Shown here: piece by piece, positions 1 to 6,770 of the stretch
Layout of the letters: each line of letters opens with the position of its first letter
Position numbering within the stretch: the first letter of the stretch is position 1
Assembly: GCA_910585015.1 (NCBI GenBank)
Contig: CAJUCT010000083.1
Location: 1-11,123, forward strand
DNA: 11,123 bases
Source: an uncultured Acetatifactor sp.
GTDB lineage: Bacteria; Bacillota; Clostridia; Lachnospirales; Lachnospiraceae
Direction: 5' to 3'
Notes under the pieces: generated by a model
Told to the model about the DNA's origin: nothing
The model's database searches: none
Seen by the model: the letters and a program-made list of their open reading frames with translations, nothing else
Program-made: the position numbers and the translations under genes

Positions 1-43
1 CCGCCTCCGCCATCTGCTCGATGGATACTTTCTTTTCAGACAT
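1..43 (-). CDS. Partial CDS, probable HK97 gp10-like neck/tail protein (N-terminus only)
   Basis: Only the first 14 codons are inside the window (MSEKKVSIEQMAEA); the rest runs off the left edge. The ATG at 43-41 is preceded on the minus strand by an AGAGGT ribosome binding site, so the start is well supported. In HK97-type morphogenesis operons the gene after connector and head-closure proteins is usually an HK97 gp10-like protein (tail-completion/neck component), and proteins of that family in gut Firmicutes phages often begin with a similar short 'I-E-x-M-A' segment. The product name rests mainly on gene order. It is separated from the head-closure gene by an unusually long gap of about 130 bases filled with inverted repeats. 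Confidence 0.5.
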   Translation of the reverse strand, partial: MSEKKVSIEQMAEA

Positions 44-81
44 TTTTACCTCTTTCCCGGAGCGTTTTATGCGGAGGGCGC

Positions 82-104
82 GGGCAGAATTTCAGATTCT
101 GCCC
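82..104 (-). repeat. Perfect 9-bp inverted repeat (hairpin A)
   Basis: The arms at 82-90 (GGGCAGAAT) and 96-104 (ATTCTGCCC) are exactly complementary around a 5-nt loop. It lies in the non-coding gap between the head-closure gene and the gp10-like gene, about 40 bases before the latter's start. No U-run follows on the minus strand, so it is not a standard intrinsic terminator in the direction of transcription. Confidence 0.85.
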
Positions 105-114
105 TGCGGTAAAT

Positions 115-143
115 GGCATTTGTGACGCCCCGGCGCAAATGCC
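115..143 (-). repeat. Perfect 8-bp inverted repeat (hairpin B)
   Basis: The arms at 115-122 (GGCATTTG) and 136-143 (CAAATGCC) are exactly complementary, with a 13-nt GC-rich loop. It is the middle of three consecutive inverted repeats in the gap before the gp10-like gene. No U-run follows the stem. Confidence 0.75.
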
Positions 144-144
144 C

Positions 145-181
145 GGCTGAATCAATTGCTCATCGGAGAATTGATTCAGCC
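145..181 (-). repeat. Perfect 13-bp inverted repeat overlapping the head-closure stop codon (hairpin C)
   Basis: The arms at 145-157 (GGCTGAATCAATT) and 169-181 (AATTGATTCAGCC) are exactly complementary around an 11-nt loop. The upstream arm includes the TGA stop of the head-closure gene (178-176), so the structure forms at the very 3' end of that reading frame. What follows on the minus strand is GC-rich rather than U-rich, which argues against a classical terminator. It could be an RNA processing or stability element, or a protein-binding site. Confidence 0.85.
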
Positions 182-514
182 TCCCCTCTTTTCCAAAGCC
201 GCCCGCAGCTTTATGGTTTTATTCTGGTATTTCACGTTGTCAATGAACGTGATGTTATAGACCTGTCCCCGGAACAGGATGCGGAAATGCTCCGTATCAA
301 TGGCGGCGGCCTCGCTGCAATAACGGATGAGGAAGAACACTTCCTTCTCCGCATTAAGCTGCGCCGCCTCCCAATACTCCTTCCCGGAAAGGTTGTTCAC
401 ATAGGCGTGGCAGGTGTAATAATCCTGCCATGCCAGCACATGGTTCCCGGCTCTGTCATTGCCCGCCACGCTTTTCTGAATGATGATCTTATCTTTCCAT
501 TCTCCCCAAGACAT
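176..514 (-). CDS. Phage head closure / head-tail adaptor protein
   Basis: The 112-aa product begins MSWGEWKDKI and fits the small head-tail adaptor family (SPP1 gp16-like / HK97 gp7-like head-closure proteins) that caps the portal-connector channel after packaging and gives the tail its docking surface. Length, the predicted beta-rich middle (KEVFFLIRYC...FRILFRGQVYNITFIDN) and position directly after the connector gene support this. The open frame extends upstream to 691, but the start is placed at 514: there the ATG shares its A with the TGA stop of the connector gene (TGATG), and an AGAGGT site lies just upstream. The longer version would run through the connector gene in another frame. 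The stop lies within a 13-bp inverted repeat. The family name comes from pattern recognition and synteny. Confidence 0.82.
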   Translation of the reverse strand: MSWGEWKDKIIIQKSVAGNDRAGNHVLAWQDYYTCHAYVNNLSGKEYWEAAQLNAEKEVFFLIRYCSEAAAIDTEHFRILFRGQVYNITFIDNVKYQNKTIKLRAALEKRGG

Positions 515-792
515 CAGAACACCTCTTTCCGTATGCCGAATAAAAGGGAGCGCAGCGTCCCCGCCAGTTCCCCGTGGTCTGCCTGCTCCCGGTGTTCGTA
601 AAGGTAGGCGGCGGCATACAGGACGGCAATCCGCACCATCGGAAGGTGCGCTTCCAGTTCTGATAATTCCATCCGTGCCACATCTGCACACAGCGATTCC
701 CCGGTCTCAATCAATCCCAAAATAAAGGAATCTTCATCACTGCTGTCAACACGGAGATACTGTTTTGTTTCCTCCAATGTCAGGACTGCCAT
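514..792 (-). CDS. Phage head-tail connector protein (gp6-like)
   Basis: The 92-aa, largely helical product begins MAVLTLEETKQYLRVD. The 'L-x-E-x-K-x-Y-L-R-V-D...ED-x-x-I-x-x-L-I' opening is characteristic of the phage gp6-like head-tail connector / DNA-packaging family. In HK97-type phages this protein forms a ring under the portal on which the head-closure protein assembles. The second half (residues about 45-92) is a helix rich in Ala, Leu and Tyr, as expected. The ATG at 792 has a strong AGGGGAGG site upstream, 18 bases after the capsid stop. It overlaps the next gene by one base (TGATG), which suggests translational coupling. Nothing is missing relative to the usual 90-110 residues. Confidence 0.87.
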   Translation of the reverse strand: MAVLTLEETKQYLRVDSSDEDSFILGLIETGESLCADVARMELSELEAHLPMVRIAVLYAAAYLYEHREQADHGELAGTLRSLLFGIRKEVF

Positions 793-809
793 CCATGCCG
801 CCTCCCCTC

Positions 810-2024
810 TTATGATGCCGCTGATGCGGAAGCCTTCACCTTCATGGTCTTCACTGCCTCCGACAGGATCAGCTTGCCGTCCACACGCTGTGAAGCAAGG
901 AATCCCACCTGCCCGGTTGCCGCGAACAGTTCATTCAGACGCTTGAAACTTCTGCCCTGCCTGTCAGCAATCCAGTAATAGGAAAAGTCATCGAACGCCA
1001 TCACCTTACTGCCTGCCGCCATTTCCGGCACATAGGATGATGTGTGGTAAGGGCGGTTTAAAATCATGTCCGGCACCCCTGCCTGCACGGAAGGCTGCCA
1101 GATATAGTTACCGTTATTATCTTTCAGTTTACGCAGTGCCTTTACCGTGGTATCATTCAACACCCACACAGCCTTTTTACGGTAAGGCGCTTTCAGGGAA
1201 TAGAAAAGGTCCATCACGTCATCGAAAGTGATATTCGCCGTGGCTGTGGTCACGCCATCGGATGCGCCGCCCGTGGCATTCAGGATGCCCGTTGGCTTGC
1301 CTTTGCCGTCCCCAATGAAAAAGGCTTCCTCCTCCTTGGTGCCGATCCTGCGCCCGAACTCCTTGGAGATGTAAGCCTCTAAGTTGAATACGTTGTCATT
1401 TAACAGTTCATCCGATACCTTGATCATGGTCGCCACCTTGAACGCGCCGATGGAGACCTGCCCGAAGGAATCGTCCGATTCCGGGTATGCCCCTTCCTCG
1501 TCAATCCATGCCGCCTCGCCTTTGGACGCCACCACGGGGATTTTCCTGTCGCCGCTGGAGGTCTGGATGACTGTGGCAAGGCCCCGGAAACAGTTCTCTT
1601 CCTCCAAAGCCTCCACCAGCGTATGCTCGAACTCGTCCGGCACAAGGTAGCCGCCCTCGGAATCCGTCCCCACCTGCAGGGCGTTCTCCACATCGAAGAA
1701 GTTCTTCCGGCGCATGGCGTTCCAGAACGTCCTCCTGTAATTATCAGTCGCCCTGCCCGTCTTTTCCTCCCCATCGGGATGGTTATTTGGCTTGTTGGTG
1801 ATCGGCTCGGAGGTGGGTTTATTCAATTCCGCGTCAATGGCGGCCTGCCGCTCCAGGCGCTCGATCTCCTTCCCCAAATCCACCACTTCCTTCTCCATCT
1901 TCTCATAGGCGGCGGTGTCCTCTGCGGAAAGCAGGCCGTCCCCGCCGCGCTTGCTGTCGAGGAACTTCTTTGCCGCCTCCCATGCCTTTGCCCGTTTTTC
2001 CCTCAGTTCTAAAATCTTACTCAT
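810..2024 (-). CDS. HK97-family major capsid protein
   Basis: The 404-aa product forms the icosahedral shell. Residues 1 to about 70 are a charged heptad-like helix (LELREKRAKAWEAAKKFL...EKEVVDLGKEIERLERQ), the delta/scaffolding domain removed by the prohead protease. A Pro/Asn/Asp linker follows at about 70-95. The signature at 117-133 (QVGTDSEGGYLVPDEFE) then opens the HK97-fold core. Residues about 164-185 (KGEAAWIDEEGAYPESDD) match the E-loop region, and the 'FFIGDGKGKPTGIL' stretch is also typical. An upstream in-frame ATG at 2030 exists, but GGAGGG (2038-2033) is only 2 nt from it and 8 nt from the ATG at 2024, so 2024 is preferred. No separate scaffold gene is seen, as expected with an N-terminal delta domain. 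The cleavage site cannot be fixed from sequence alone. Confidence 0.96.
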   Translation of the reverse strand: MSKILELREKRAKAWEAAKKFLDSKRGGDGLLSAEDTAAYEKMEKEVVDLGKEIERLERQAAIDAELNKPTSEPITNKPNNHPDGEEKTGRATDNYRRTFWNAMRRKNFFDVENALQVGTDSEGGYLVPDEFEHTLVEALEEENCFRGLATVIQTSSGDRKIPVVASKGEAAWIDEEGAYPESDDSFGQVSIGAFKVATMIKVSDELLNDNVFNLEAYISKEFGRRIGTKEEEAFFIGDGKGKPTGILNATGGASDGVTTATANITFDDVMDLFYSLKAPYRKKAVWVLNDTTVKALRKLKDNNGNYIWQPSVQAGVPDMILNRPYHTSSYVPEMAAGSKVMAFDDFSYYWIADRQGRSFKRLNELFAATGQVGFLASQRVDGKLILSEAVKTMKVKASASAAS

Positions 2025-2032
2025 AAACATTT

Positions 2033-2038
2033 CCCTCC
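2033..2038 (-). promoter_or_regulatory. Ribosome binding site that decides the capsid start
   Basis: GGAGGG on the minus strand lies 8 nt before the ATG at 2024 and only 2 nt before the in-frame ATG at 2030. Spacing therefore favours the downstream start, and the protein begins MSKILEL rather than MFMSKIL. Confidence 0.75.
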
Positions 2039-2044
2039 ATAAAT

Positions 2045-2755
2045 TTAATGTGATAATAGTTGCAGCCTTTTTTCCAGTTGCTCTATGAGTACTTTCGCCT
2101 CCGGCTTCCTCGGAATGAGTTTTGTCAGCAGGGAATTGGTCACCGCCGTCCGGGAGAACATCATGCCCTCCATAGCCACATCCTCTGATTCATCTGTACT
2201 TTCCCCTTCATGCAGGATGCCGTCCGCAAAGCCCAGCTCCACGGCCTTCTTCGCGTTAAACCACGATTCCGCATCCATGAGATGGGATATCTTCTTACGG
2301 TCCATCCCGGTCTTGATCTCGTAGGCGTTCATGATGCCCTCTTTCACTTCATCCAGCATCTCCCCCGCCTTCTGCATCTCTTTGGAATCCCCTATCGCCA
2401 CGGTGATGGGATTGTGGATCATCATCATGGCAAGGGGCGACATCAGCACCGTGGTGCCTGCCATAGCGATAACGGAGGCTGCCGAAGCCGCCAGCGCGTC
2501 CACCTTCACGGTCACATCGCCTTTGTACTCCATGAGCATGTTGTAAATCTGTGCTGCGGCGAATACGTCGCCGCCCGGTGAATTGATCCACACGGTGATG
2601 TTGCCGCTCCCGGCATTCAGTTCCTTTGCGAACAGGGCGGGCGTCACTTCATCTCCGTACCATGTCTCATCCGAAATCTCGCCGTTCAGCACGAGGGTGC
2701 GCTCTTCCTCCCCGCCCGCATCATTTTTAATCCAGTTCCAGAACTTCCTTTTCAT
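2045..2755 (-). CDS. ClpP-like prohead maturation protease
   Basis: The 236-aa product belongs to the phage head-maturation protease group with the ClpP/crotonase-like serine protease fold, and it replaces the HK97 gp4-type protease here. Visible landmarks: 'WINSPGGDVFAAAQIYNML' (56-74), catalytic Ser94 in SAASVIAMAG (91-100), catalytic His114 in MMIHNP (111-116), and the probable third catalytic residue Asp161 in MDAESWFNAKKAVELGFAD (160-178). All three catalytic positions are present. The tail after about 185 is acidic and then basic, typical of the phage variants. It sits between portal and capsid genes, the usual place for the enzyme that trims the capsid delta domain. The ATG at 2755 is preceded by a moderate GCGAGGA site. 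A terminator-like hairpin lies in the 65-nt gap upstream. Confidence 0.94.
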   Translation of the reverse strand: MKRKFWNWIKNDAGGEEERTLVLNGEISDETWYGDEVTPALFAKELNAGSGNITVWINSPGGDVFAAAQIYNMLMEYKGDVTVKVDALAASAASVIAMAGTTVLMSPLAMMMIHNPITVAIGDSKEMQKAGEMLDEVKEGIMNAYEIKTGMDRKKISHLMDAESWFNAKKAVELGFADGILHEGESTDESEDVAMEGMMFSRTAVTNSLLTKLIPRKPEAKVLIEQLEKRLQLLSH

Positions 2756-2782
2756 TCTCTGCTATCCTCGCTTTCTGCATAG

Positions 2783-2814
2783 AAAAAACAGGCAGAACAT
2801 ACCCGCCTGTTTCT
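2783..2814 (-). terminator. Terminator-like hairpin between portal and protease genes
   Basis: On the minus strand the arms AAACAGGC (2812-2805) and GCCTGTTT (2793-2786) are perfect complements around an 11-nt loop, extendable by a G-U and an A-U pair, and the 3' arm continues into a six-T run followed by CT. This has the form of an intrinsic terminator or attenuator. It stands inside the morphogenesis operon, between the portal stop and the protease start, so full termination would cut off the capsid genes; partial attenuation is more plausible. On the plus strand it is followed by only a short T-rich stretch. Efficiency cannot be judged by eye. Confidence 0.5.
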
Positions 2815-2820
2815 ATATCT

Positions 2821-4080
2821 TTATTCCTCCTGTGACTCCCCCGGAATTCTCCCGAAAAGTCCTGCATCCTTTAATCGGCATAGGTTCCCGTTGGTGAGAA
2901 AAAATTCACCACCCTCCTCCACAGGTATCAGATCCATGCTTTCCAGCCGCCGTATATCATTCGGACACATGAATCCATTCTGGATGCCGATAGAGTAACC
3001 TTTCATCCTGCTTTCATAATCGCCCCGGAGCAGGCCGTCCACGTTCATCTTCACGAAATACTCTTTCTTCTCCTGCGGAAGGAACAATGCTTTCTGTATG
3101 GACTGCTCCCACCGGATCACCCACGGGTCTAAAGTATATTTCACGAATTCCAGTGACTGCTGCTCGATGTTGGAAAAGCTGCTCTTGTCCAAATCCCCCA
3201 CCATGTGCGGCGGGATGCGGTACAGCCTTGCGATCTCGTCTATCTGGAACTTCCGCGTCTCCAAAAACTGTGCTTCCTCCGGGGGAATCCCGATCTGCTG
3301 GTACTTCATGCCCTCCTCCAAAACGGCGACCTTCCCGGCATTCTTCGAGCCGCCGTAAACGGAATGCCAGCTCTCCCTTACCTTCGCCGGGTCTTTCAGT
3401 ACCCCCGGATGCTCCAGCACGCCTCCCGGTGTCGCCCCGTTCTCGAAAAAGGACGCGCCGTATTCCTCGCAGGCCAGCGTCATGCCCACCGCGTTCTTTG
3501 CCATAGCGATGGGCGAATACCCCACCAGCCCGTCAAAGCCAAGACCGGGGATATGCAGCACATCCTCCGGCTTAAGGCGCACCCTGCCATACTCGGAAAA
3601 GTTGGGGTTCTCATCGGTGTTCCGGGTGTAAGTGTAGAAAAGCCGCCCATGCCCGTCACGGTCAACCTCCATCTTGTCCGGGAGCAATGGATATAAAGAT
3701 AATACCCTGCCACTCCCGTCCCGGATGATCTGTGCGTAGGCATTGCCCCATATGAGAAGGTGGCTCATCAGCGTCTCCCGGAACACAAAGGATGTCATCT
3801 CCGGGTTCGGCTCGTCATGGAGAAGGTAATATAATGGGTGGTCATACACCCGCTCCTTCCCGGTATCCGTATAGCGGTACACATGAATCGGCAAAGACGC
3901 AACCGCCTCCGCCAGTATCCGCACACAGGAATAGACCGCCGTGGTCTGCATGGCGGTACGCTCATTTACATTCTTTCCGCTGGTGCTTCTCCCAAAGAAA
4001 AAGGAATAAGCCTGGCCGCCGTAGCTGTCCTTTGGCTTATCCCTCGCACCCCTTGTTCCAAAAATGGATGGTAGTTTCAT
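2821..4080 (-). CDS. HK97-family phage portal protein
   Basis: The 419-aa product forms the dodecameric portal ring at one capsid vertex, through which terminase drives DNA and to which the connector binds. Family signatures are clear: 'VNERTAMQTTAVYSCVRIL' (38-56) and 'AEAVASLPIHVY' (57-68); 'HPLYYLLHDEPNPEMTS' (81-97) followed by 'FVFRETLMSHLLIWGNAYA' (98-116); 'RIPPHMVGDLDKSSFSNIEQ' (288-307); and 'EFVKYTLDPWVIRWEQ' (311-326). Length is normal for the family. The ATG at 4080 follows an AGGAGG site, 18 bases after the terminase stop. The short C-terminal region after about 390 is variable, as usual. No frameshift or truncation is visible. Confidence 0.96.
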   Translation of the reverse strand: MKLPSIFGTRGARDKPKDSYGGQAYSFFFGRSTSGKNVNERTAMQTTAVYSCVRILAEAVASLPIHVYRYTDTGKERVYDHPLYYLLHDEPNPEMTSFVFRETLMSHLLIWGNAYAQIIRDGSGRVLSLYPLLPDKMEVDRDGHGRLFYTYTRNTDENPNFSEYGRVRLKPEDVLHIPGLGFDGLVGYSPIAMAKNAVGMTLACEEYGASFFENGATPGGVLEHPGVLKDPAKVRESWHSVYGGSKNAGKVAVLEEGMKYQQIGIPPEEAQFLETRKFQIDEIARLYRIPPHMVGDLDKSSFSNIEQQSLEFVKYTLDPWVIRWEQSIQKALFLPQEKKEYFVKMNVDGLLRGDYESRMKGYSIGIQNGFMCPNDIRRLESMDLIPVEEGGEFFLTNGNLCRLKDAGLFGRIPGESQEE

Positions 4081-4098
4081 ATACGCCTCCTGTATCTG

Positions 4099-5649
4099 TC
4101 AAATCGTCAGAATCCCTCTTTCATCGTACACGCTGCCCGTGCTGATGCCACCGTTCCGTATCGCACGGTCAAGCCCCATGATAGTGGCTACAGCGCCGTC
4201 AATCTTCTCCGTGGACTTTTCCTTGTCCGGCTTGATGTTCCCTGCCGGGTCGGTACGGACGAAGATGTTATCCATCATCCACCGCAGGACGGGATGCCCG
4301 CCATGCGCGATGTTCTTCTCCAGCACCAGTTCCATCAGCCGCTTGGTGGGCGGCGACATATCCTTAAAGCCCTGCCCGAAGGGAACCACCGTAAAGCCAA
4401 GCCCCTCAAGGTTCTGCACCATCTGAACCGCGCCCCACCTGTCGAATGCGATCTCTTTGATATGAAACTTCCTGCCAAGATCATCAATGAAATTCTCAAT
4501 AAATCCATAGTGGATCACGTTCCCTTCCGTGGTCTGCAAAAATCCCTGCCTCTCCCACACGTCATAAGGCACATGGTCGCGGCGCACCCGCAGGCGCATA
4601 TTTTCTTCCGGTATCCAAAAGTATGGCAGGAGGATGTACTTCTCCGTGTCATTTCTCGGAGGGAATACCAAAACAAAAGCGGTAATGTCAATGGAACTTG
4701 ACAGGTCAAGCCCTCCGTAACACTCCCGCCCCAGCACTTCCCGCTCGTCCACGGGGAAAGCGCAGGCATCCCACTTCTCCATCTGCATCCACCTTGTGGA
4801 CTGCTTCACCCACTGGTTCAGACGGAGCTGCCGGAAGATGTTTTCCTCTGCCGGATTGTCCTTTGCACTGAGGTAGGCGTTCCGCACTTTCTCAATGTCA
4901 ATGGTATGCCCCAGGGATGGATTGGCTTTCCTCCACACATCCTCCGATGACCAGTCCGCATCATCGGACGCGCCATAGATTACCGGGTAAAATGTCGGGT
5001 CTGTCTTCCTCCCCTGCAGGATGTCCTCCGCTTTCTGGTGCTGCTCGAAACACACGGAGTGGCGGTCTGTTCCGGCTGTGGTGATCAGGAAGAATAATGG
5101 CTGCGTCCTGGCATCGCCGGAGCCTTTGGTCATGACATCGAACAGCTCCCGGTTCGGCTGGCTGTGCAGCTCATCGAAAATAACAGCGTGTACATTCAAG
5201 CCATGCTTGGTGTAGGCTTCCGCCGAAAGCACCTGATAGAAACTATTGGTGGGTTTATACACCAAACGCTTTACGGACATAACAGGCTTGATGCGCTTTT
5301 TCAGCGCCGGACACTGCTCCACCATATCCACCGCCACGTCAAAGACGATGGATGCCTGCTGGCGGTCAGAGGCACAGCCATAGACCTCCGCGCCCCACTC
5401 ATTATCGCCGCAGGTCATATATAACGCCACGCCCGCCGCCAGCTCCGATTTCCCGTTCTTTTTGGGAATCTCCACATAGGCAGTGTTGTACTGCCGGTAA
5501 CCGTTCTCCTTCACCGTGCCGAACACATCCCGGATGATCGCCTCCTGCCACGGGAGCAGGTCAAAGGGCTGCCCCCGCCATTTCCCCTTGGTATGTTTCA
5601 GGCAGTTGATGAAATCTACGGTACGCTTTGCCTTTTCCTCGTCAAACAC
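4099..5649 (-). CDS. Phage terminase large subunit (ATPase and nuclease)
   Basis: The 516-aa motor protein docks on the portal, hydrolyses ATP to translocate DNA and cuts the concatemer. The N-terminal ATPase has a Walker A-type motif EIPKKNGKSEL (60-70), Walker B VIFDELH (156-162) and the coupling motif LITTAG (188-193). The C-terminal RNase H-like nuclease has acidic residues in GGLDLSSSID (312-321), AFDRWG (401-406) and KSTEKIDGA (478-486). This arrangement belongs to the Terminase_1/YmfN-like group. The start is a GTG at 5649 sharing its G with the TAG stop of the small subunit (TAGTG), with GGGAGG upstream, so translation is probably coupled. Length and motifs look intact. Confidence 0.96.
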   Translation of the reverse strand: MFDEEKAKRTVDFINCLKHTKGKWRGQPFDLLPWQEAIIRDVFGTVKENGYRQYNTAYVEIPKKNGKSELAAGVALYMTCGDNEWGAEVYGCASDRQQASIVFDVAVDMVEQCPALKKRIKPVMSVKRLVYKPTNSFYQVLSAEAYTKHGLNVHAVIFDELHSQPNRELFDVMTKGSGDARTQPLFFLITTAGTDRHSVCFEQHQKAEDILQGRKTDPTFYPVIYGASDDADWSSEDVWRKANPSLGHTIDIEKVRNAYLSAKDNPAEENIFRQLRLNQWVKQSTRWMQMEKWDACAFPVDEREVLGRECYGGLDLSSSIDITAFVLVFPPRNDTEKYILLPYFWIPEENMRLRVRRDHVPYDVWERQGFLQTTEGNVIHYGFIENFIDDLGRKFHIKEIAFDRWGAVQMVQNLEGLGFTVVPFGQGFKDMSPPTKRLMELVLEKNIAHGGHPVLRWMMDNIFVRTDPAGNIKPDKEKSTEKIDGAVATIMGLDRAIRNGGISTGSVYDERGILTI

Positions 5650-6125
5650 TATCCCCCGCCTCCCTTAAAGAGCAAAAGCTCCATCGTGTCGCTCTCTTTG
5701 TCCTCGCCGCCTTCCGCCACGATGCGGCTCCGGGAGGAAGGGGTAAGGCCGAACTGCTCGCAGAAACGGTTCATGATCTTAAGGTAGGTCTGTGCGATGG
5801 ACACCTGCGGGACCTGCTGCCAGTAGCCGGAGGGCGTCTTTACGATGGTGCCGTGCTGGGTGATGAATTCCTCGGCTTCCTTCCAGCGCGCATACGCCTG
5901 GCAGTATCCGGCGAATGCCGCCATGTCTATTTCCGTGAGGATGCCCAGCTTCTCCATCTGCCCCGCCATCCGCTTCCATTCTTTTTTCGCCTCGCCCTCC
6001 AGCCATGCCGGACAGCGGGGCGCTTTTTTCTCCGGCTTCGGCTCGCCCGTGTTCAGGCTCCGCTTGCCAGGGTTGCCCTCCAGCGCCTTTACCGCCGTGG
6101 GCTTTGGTTTCCTTCCGCTCTGCAC
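5649..6125 (-). CDS. P27-family phage terminase small subunit
   Basis: The 158-aa product recognises the phage packaging site and recruits the large subunit. The N-terminal stretch GRKPKPTAVKALEGNPGKR (4-22) is the hallmark of the P27-like (Terminase_4) small-subunit family. It is followed by a helical core (about 38-130) with CPAWLEGEAKKEWKR and the 'DMAAFAGYCQAYARWKEAEE' helix. The C-terminus ends in Gly repeats. The start is a GTG at 6125 preceded by AAGGAGG at 8 nt; no ATG lies near the conserved N-terminus. It directly precedes and overlaps the large subunit by one base. Upstream lies an 82-base gap with a long RNA stem, close to where a packaging site might lie. Confidence 0.94.
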   Translation of the reverse strand: MQSGRKPKPTAVKALEGNPGKRSLNTGEPKPEKKAPRCPAWLEGEAKKEWKRMAGQMEKLGILTEIDMAAFAGYCQAYARWKEAEEFITQHGTIVKTPSGYWQQVPQVSIAQTYLKIMNRFCEQFGLTPSSRSRIVAEGGEDKESDTMELLLFKGGGG

Positions 6126-6153
6126 CTGTGCCGCCTCCTTCCCTTAAATTCAC

Positions 6154-6193
6154 GCAGCAGAAAAGGGCTCCCAAAGAAGCCCCTTTCCGCTGC
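6154..6193 (-). repeat. 16-bp RNA stem-loop upstream of the terminase genes
   Basis: As minus-strand RNA, the arm 6193-6178 (GCAGCGGAAAGGGGCU) pairs over its full 16 positions with 6169-6154 (AGCCCUUUUCUGCUGC), using two G-U pairs, around an 8-nt loop. On the plus strand those two positions would be A-C mismatches, so the structure fits better in the transcript of the minus-strand genes. The 3' side reads GUGAAUUUAAG, not a U-run, so it is not a classical terminator. It lies between the 61-aa gene stop and the small-terminase start. It may be a stability element, a packaging-site feature or an attenuator. Confidence 0.75.
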
Positions 6194-6207
6194 TATGTAT
6201 TTATCAT

Positions 6208-6393
6208 TTATTCCTGTGCCGGAAGCGCGTCCGCCGCTGCCCTCGCCGCTGTCAGTGCGTTCTCTTCATAAAAATATGGGTCAACGCTGCGGGAAACCTC
6301 CGCGCCGTTTTTGTCATGGACGCTGAATCCAAACCCAAGCGCCTCATCATCCCATGCCGTACTCAGTTCATATCCGTTGTAAATTTCCTTCAT
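6208..6393 (-). CDS. Hypothetical phage protein, 61 aa
   Basis: A small acidic protein beginning MKEIYNGYELSTAWDDE and ending with an alanine-rich helix (ALTAARAAADALPAQE). The first 40 residues alternate in a way that suggests a short beta-sheet (YNGYELSTAW...FGFSVHDKNG), followed by a helix. The start is supported by an AAGGAGGG site in front of the ATG at 6393. It is the last accessory gene before the terminase pair, and its RBS sits just after the stop of the preceding gene. I do not recognise a named family. It has no signal peptide, membrane segment or cysteine motif. Confidence 0.72.
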   Translation of the reverse strand: MKEIYNGYELSTAWDDEALGFGFSVHDKNGAEVSRSVDPYFYEENALTAARAAADALPAQE

Positions 6394-6408
6394 CGTGTTT
6401 TTCCCTCC

Positions 6409-6645
6409 TTAGTTGTATTCCATGATCAGGATCGCCAGCGCCGCTTTTGTCGCGTCATCCTCCGGCTCGCAGTCCCATCCCCTGTCGTAGCAGCAGGTGG
6501 TCTTCCCGTCTATCTTTATTGCCAGCTTGGAAATCCTCCCGCCGTCAATCCCGAAAACGCTCCCTTCCTCGTAATGCTTTACCGTATAGCTGCAGGCTGT
6601 CATCCTTCCGTCCTGCGGTATCCCGATTACCCCTTTTCTTACCAT
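6409..6645 (-). CDS. Hypothetical phage protein, 78 aa (possible DUF7678 type)
   Basis: The product begins MVRKGVIGIPQDGRMTA and carries a compact pattern, 'VKHYEEGSVFGIDGGRISKL' (23-42) followed by 'DRGWDCEPEDDATKAAL', which I associate from memory with a small phage/gut Firmicutes family (DUF7678); that assignment is tentative. The predicted form is a beta-rich domain closed by a C-terminal helix. The frame is open up to 6678, but the ATG at 6645 has GGAGGG 7 nt upstream (6658-6653). The extra upstream residues would be translated from a conserved intergenic repeat, so 6645 is chosen. The gene sits immediately downstream of repeat cassette copy 1. Confidence 0.72.
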   Translation of the reverse strand: MVRKGVIGIPQDGRMTACSYTVKHYEEGSVFGIDGGRISKLAIKIDGKTTCCYDRGWDCEPEDDATKAALAILIMEYN

Positions 6646-6651
6646 CCTTTT

Positions 6652-6763
6652 TCCCTCCGTTTTCCTTTTGTTAGACACATGTTACCTCTGAACGCAGGTA
6701 TTATCCACTTATATCTGCTTCATAAATGTACCAGAGATAACAGCCGGGAATTGTGTACATTAT
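6652..6763 (-). repeat. Intergenic repeat cassette, copy 1
   Basis: About 112 bases spanning the gap before the 78-aa gene and including its ribosome binding site. It aligns with 7391-7503 at about 81% identity over the 83 ungapped positions from 6681, plus a one-base length difference in the RBS-proximal part. Shared landmarks, plus-strand reading, are CCCTCCGTTTTCCTTTT, ACACATGTTACCTCTGAA, GCAGGTATTATCCACT, CATAAATGT and GGAATTGTGTACATTA (here). A GATAAT hexamer (6705-6700) is conserved and might be a -10 element, but no convincing -35 is seen. Confidence 0.85.
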
Positions 6764-6770
6764 GGCGCGG

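Noticed and set aside
113..601. Plus-strand open frame of 162 aa
   Set aside because: It runs antisense to the connector and head-closure genes, has no recognisable domain or RBS and begins inside the inverted-repeat gap; it is a by-product of their codon use.
515..691. Upstream extension of the head-closure protein to 171 aa
   Set aside because: The extra 59 residues are read out of frame through the connector gene and are Arg/Gly/Pro-rich; the TGATG overlap and RBS at 514 define the start.
3205..3696. Plus-strand open frame of 163 aa inside the portal gene
   Set aside because: The portal protein is unmistakable in the opposite strand; the plus-strand frame is its shadow.
5628..6326. Plus-strand open frame of 232 aa
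   Set aside because: Antisense to the clearly recognised P27-like small terminase and the gap before it; low-complexity Leu/Arg/Pro translation with no family likeness.
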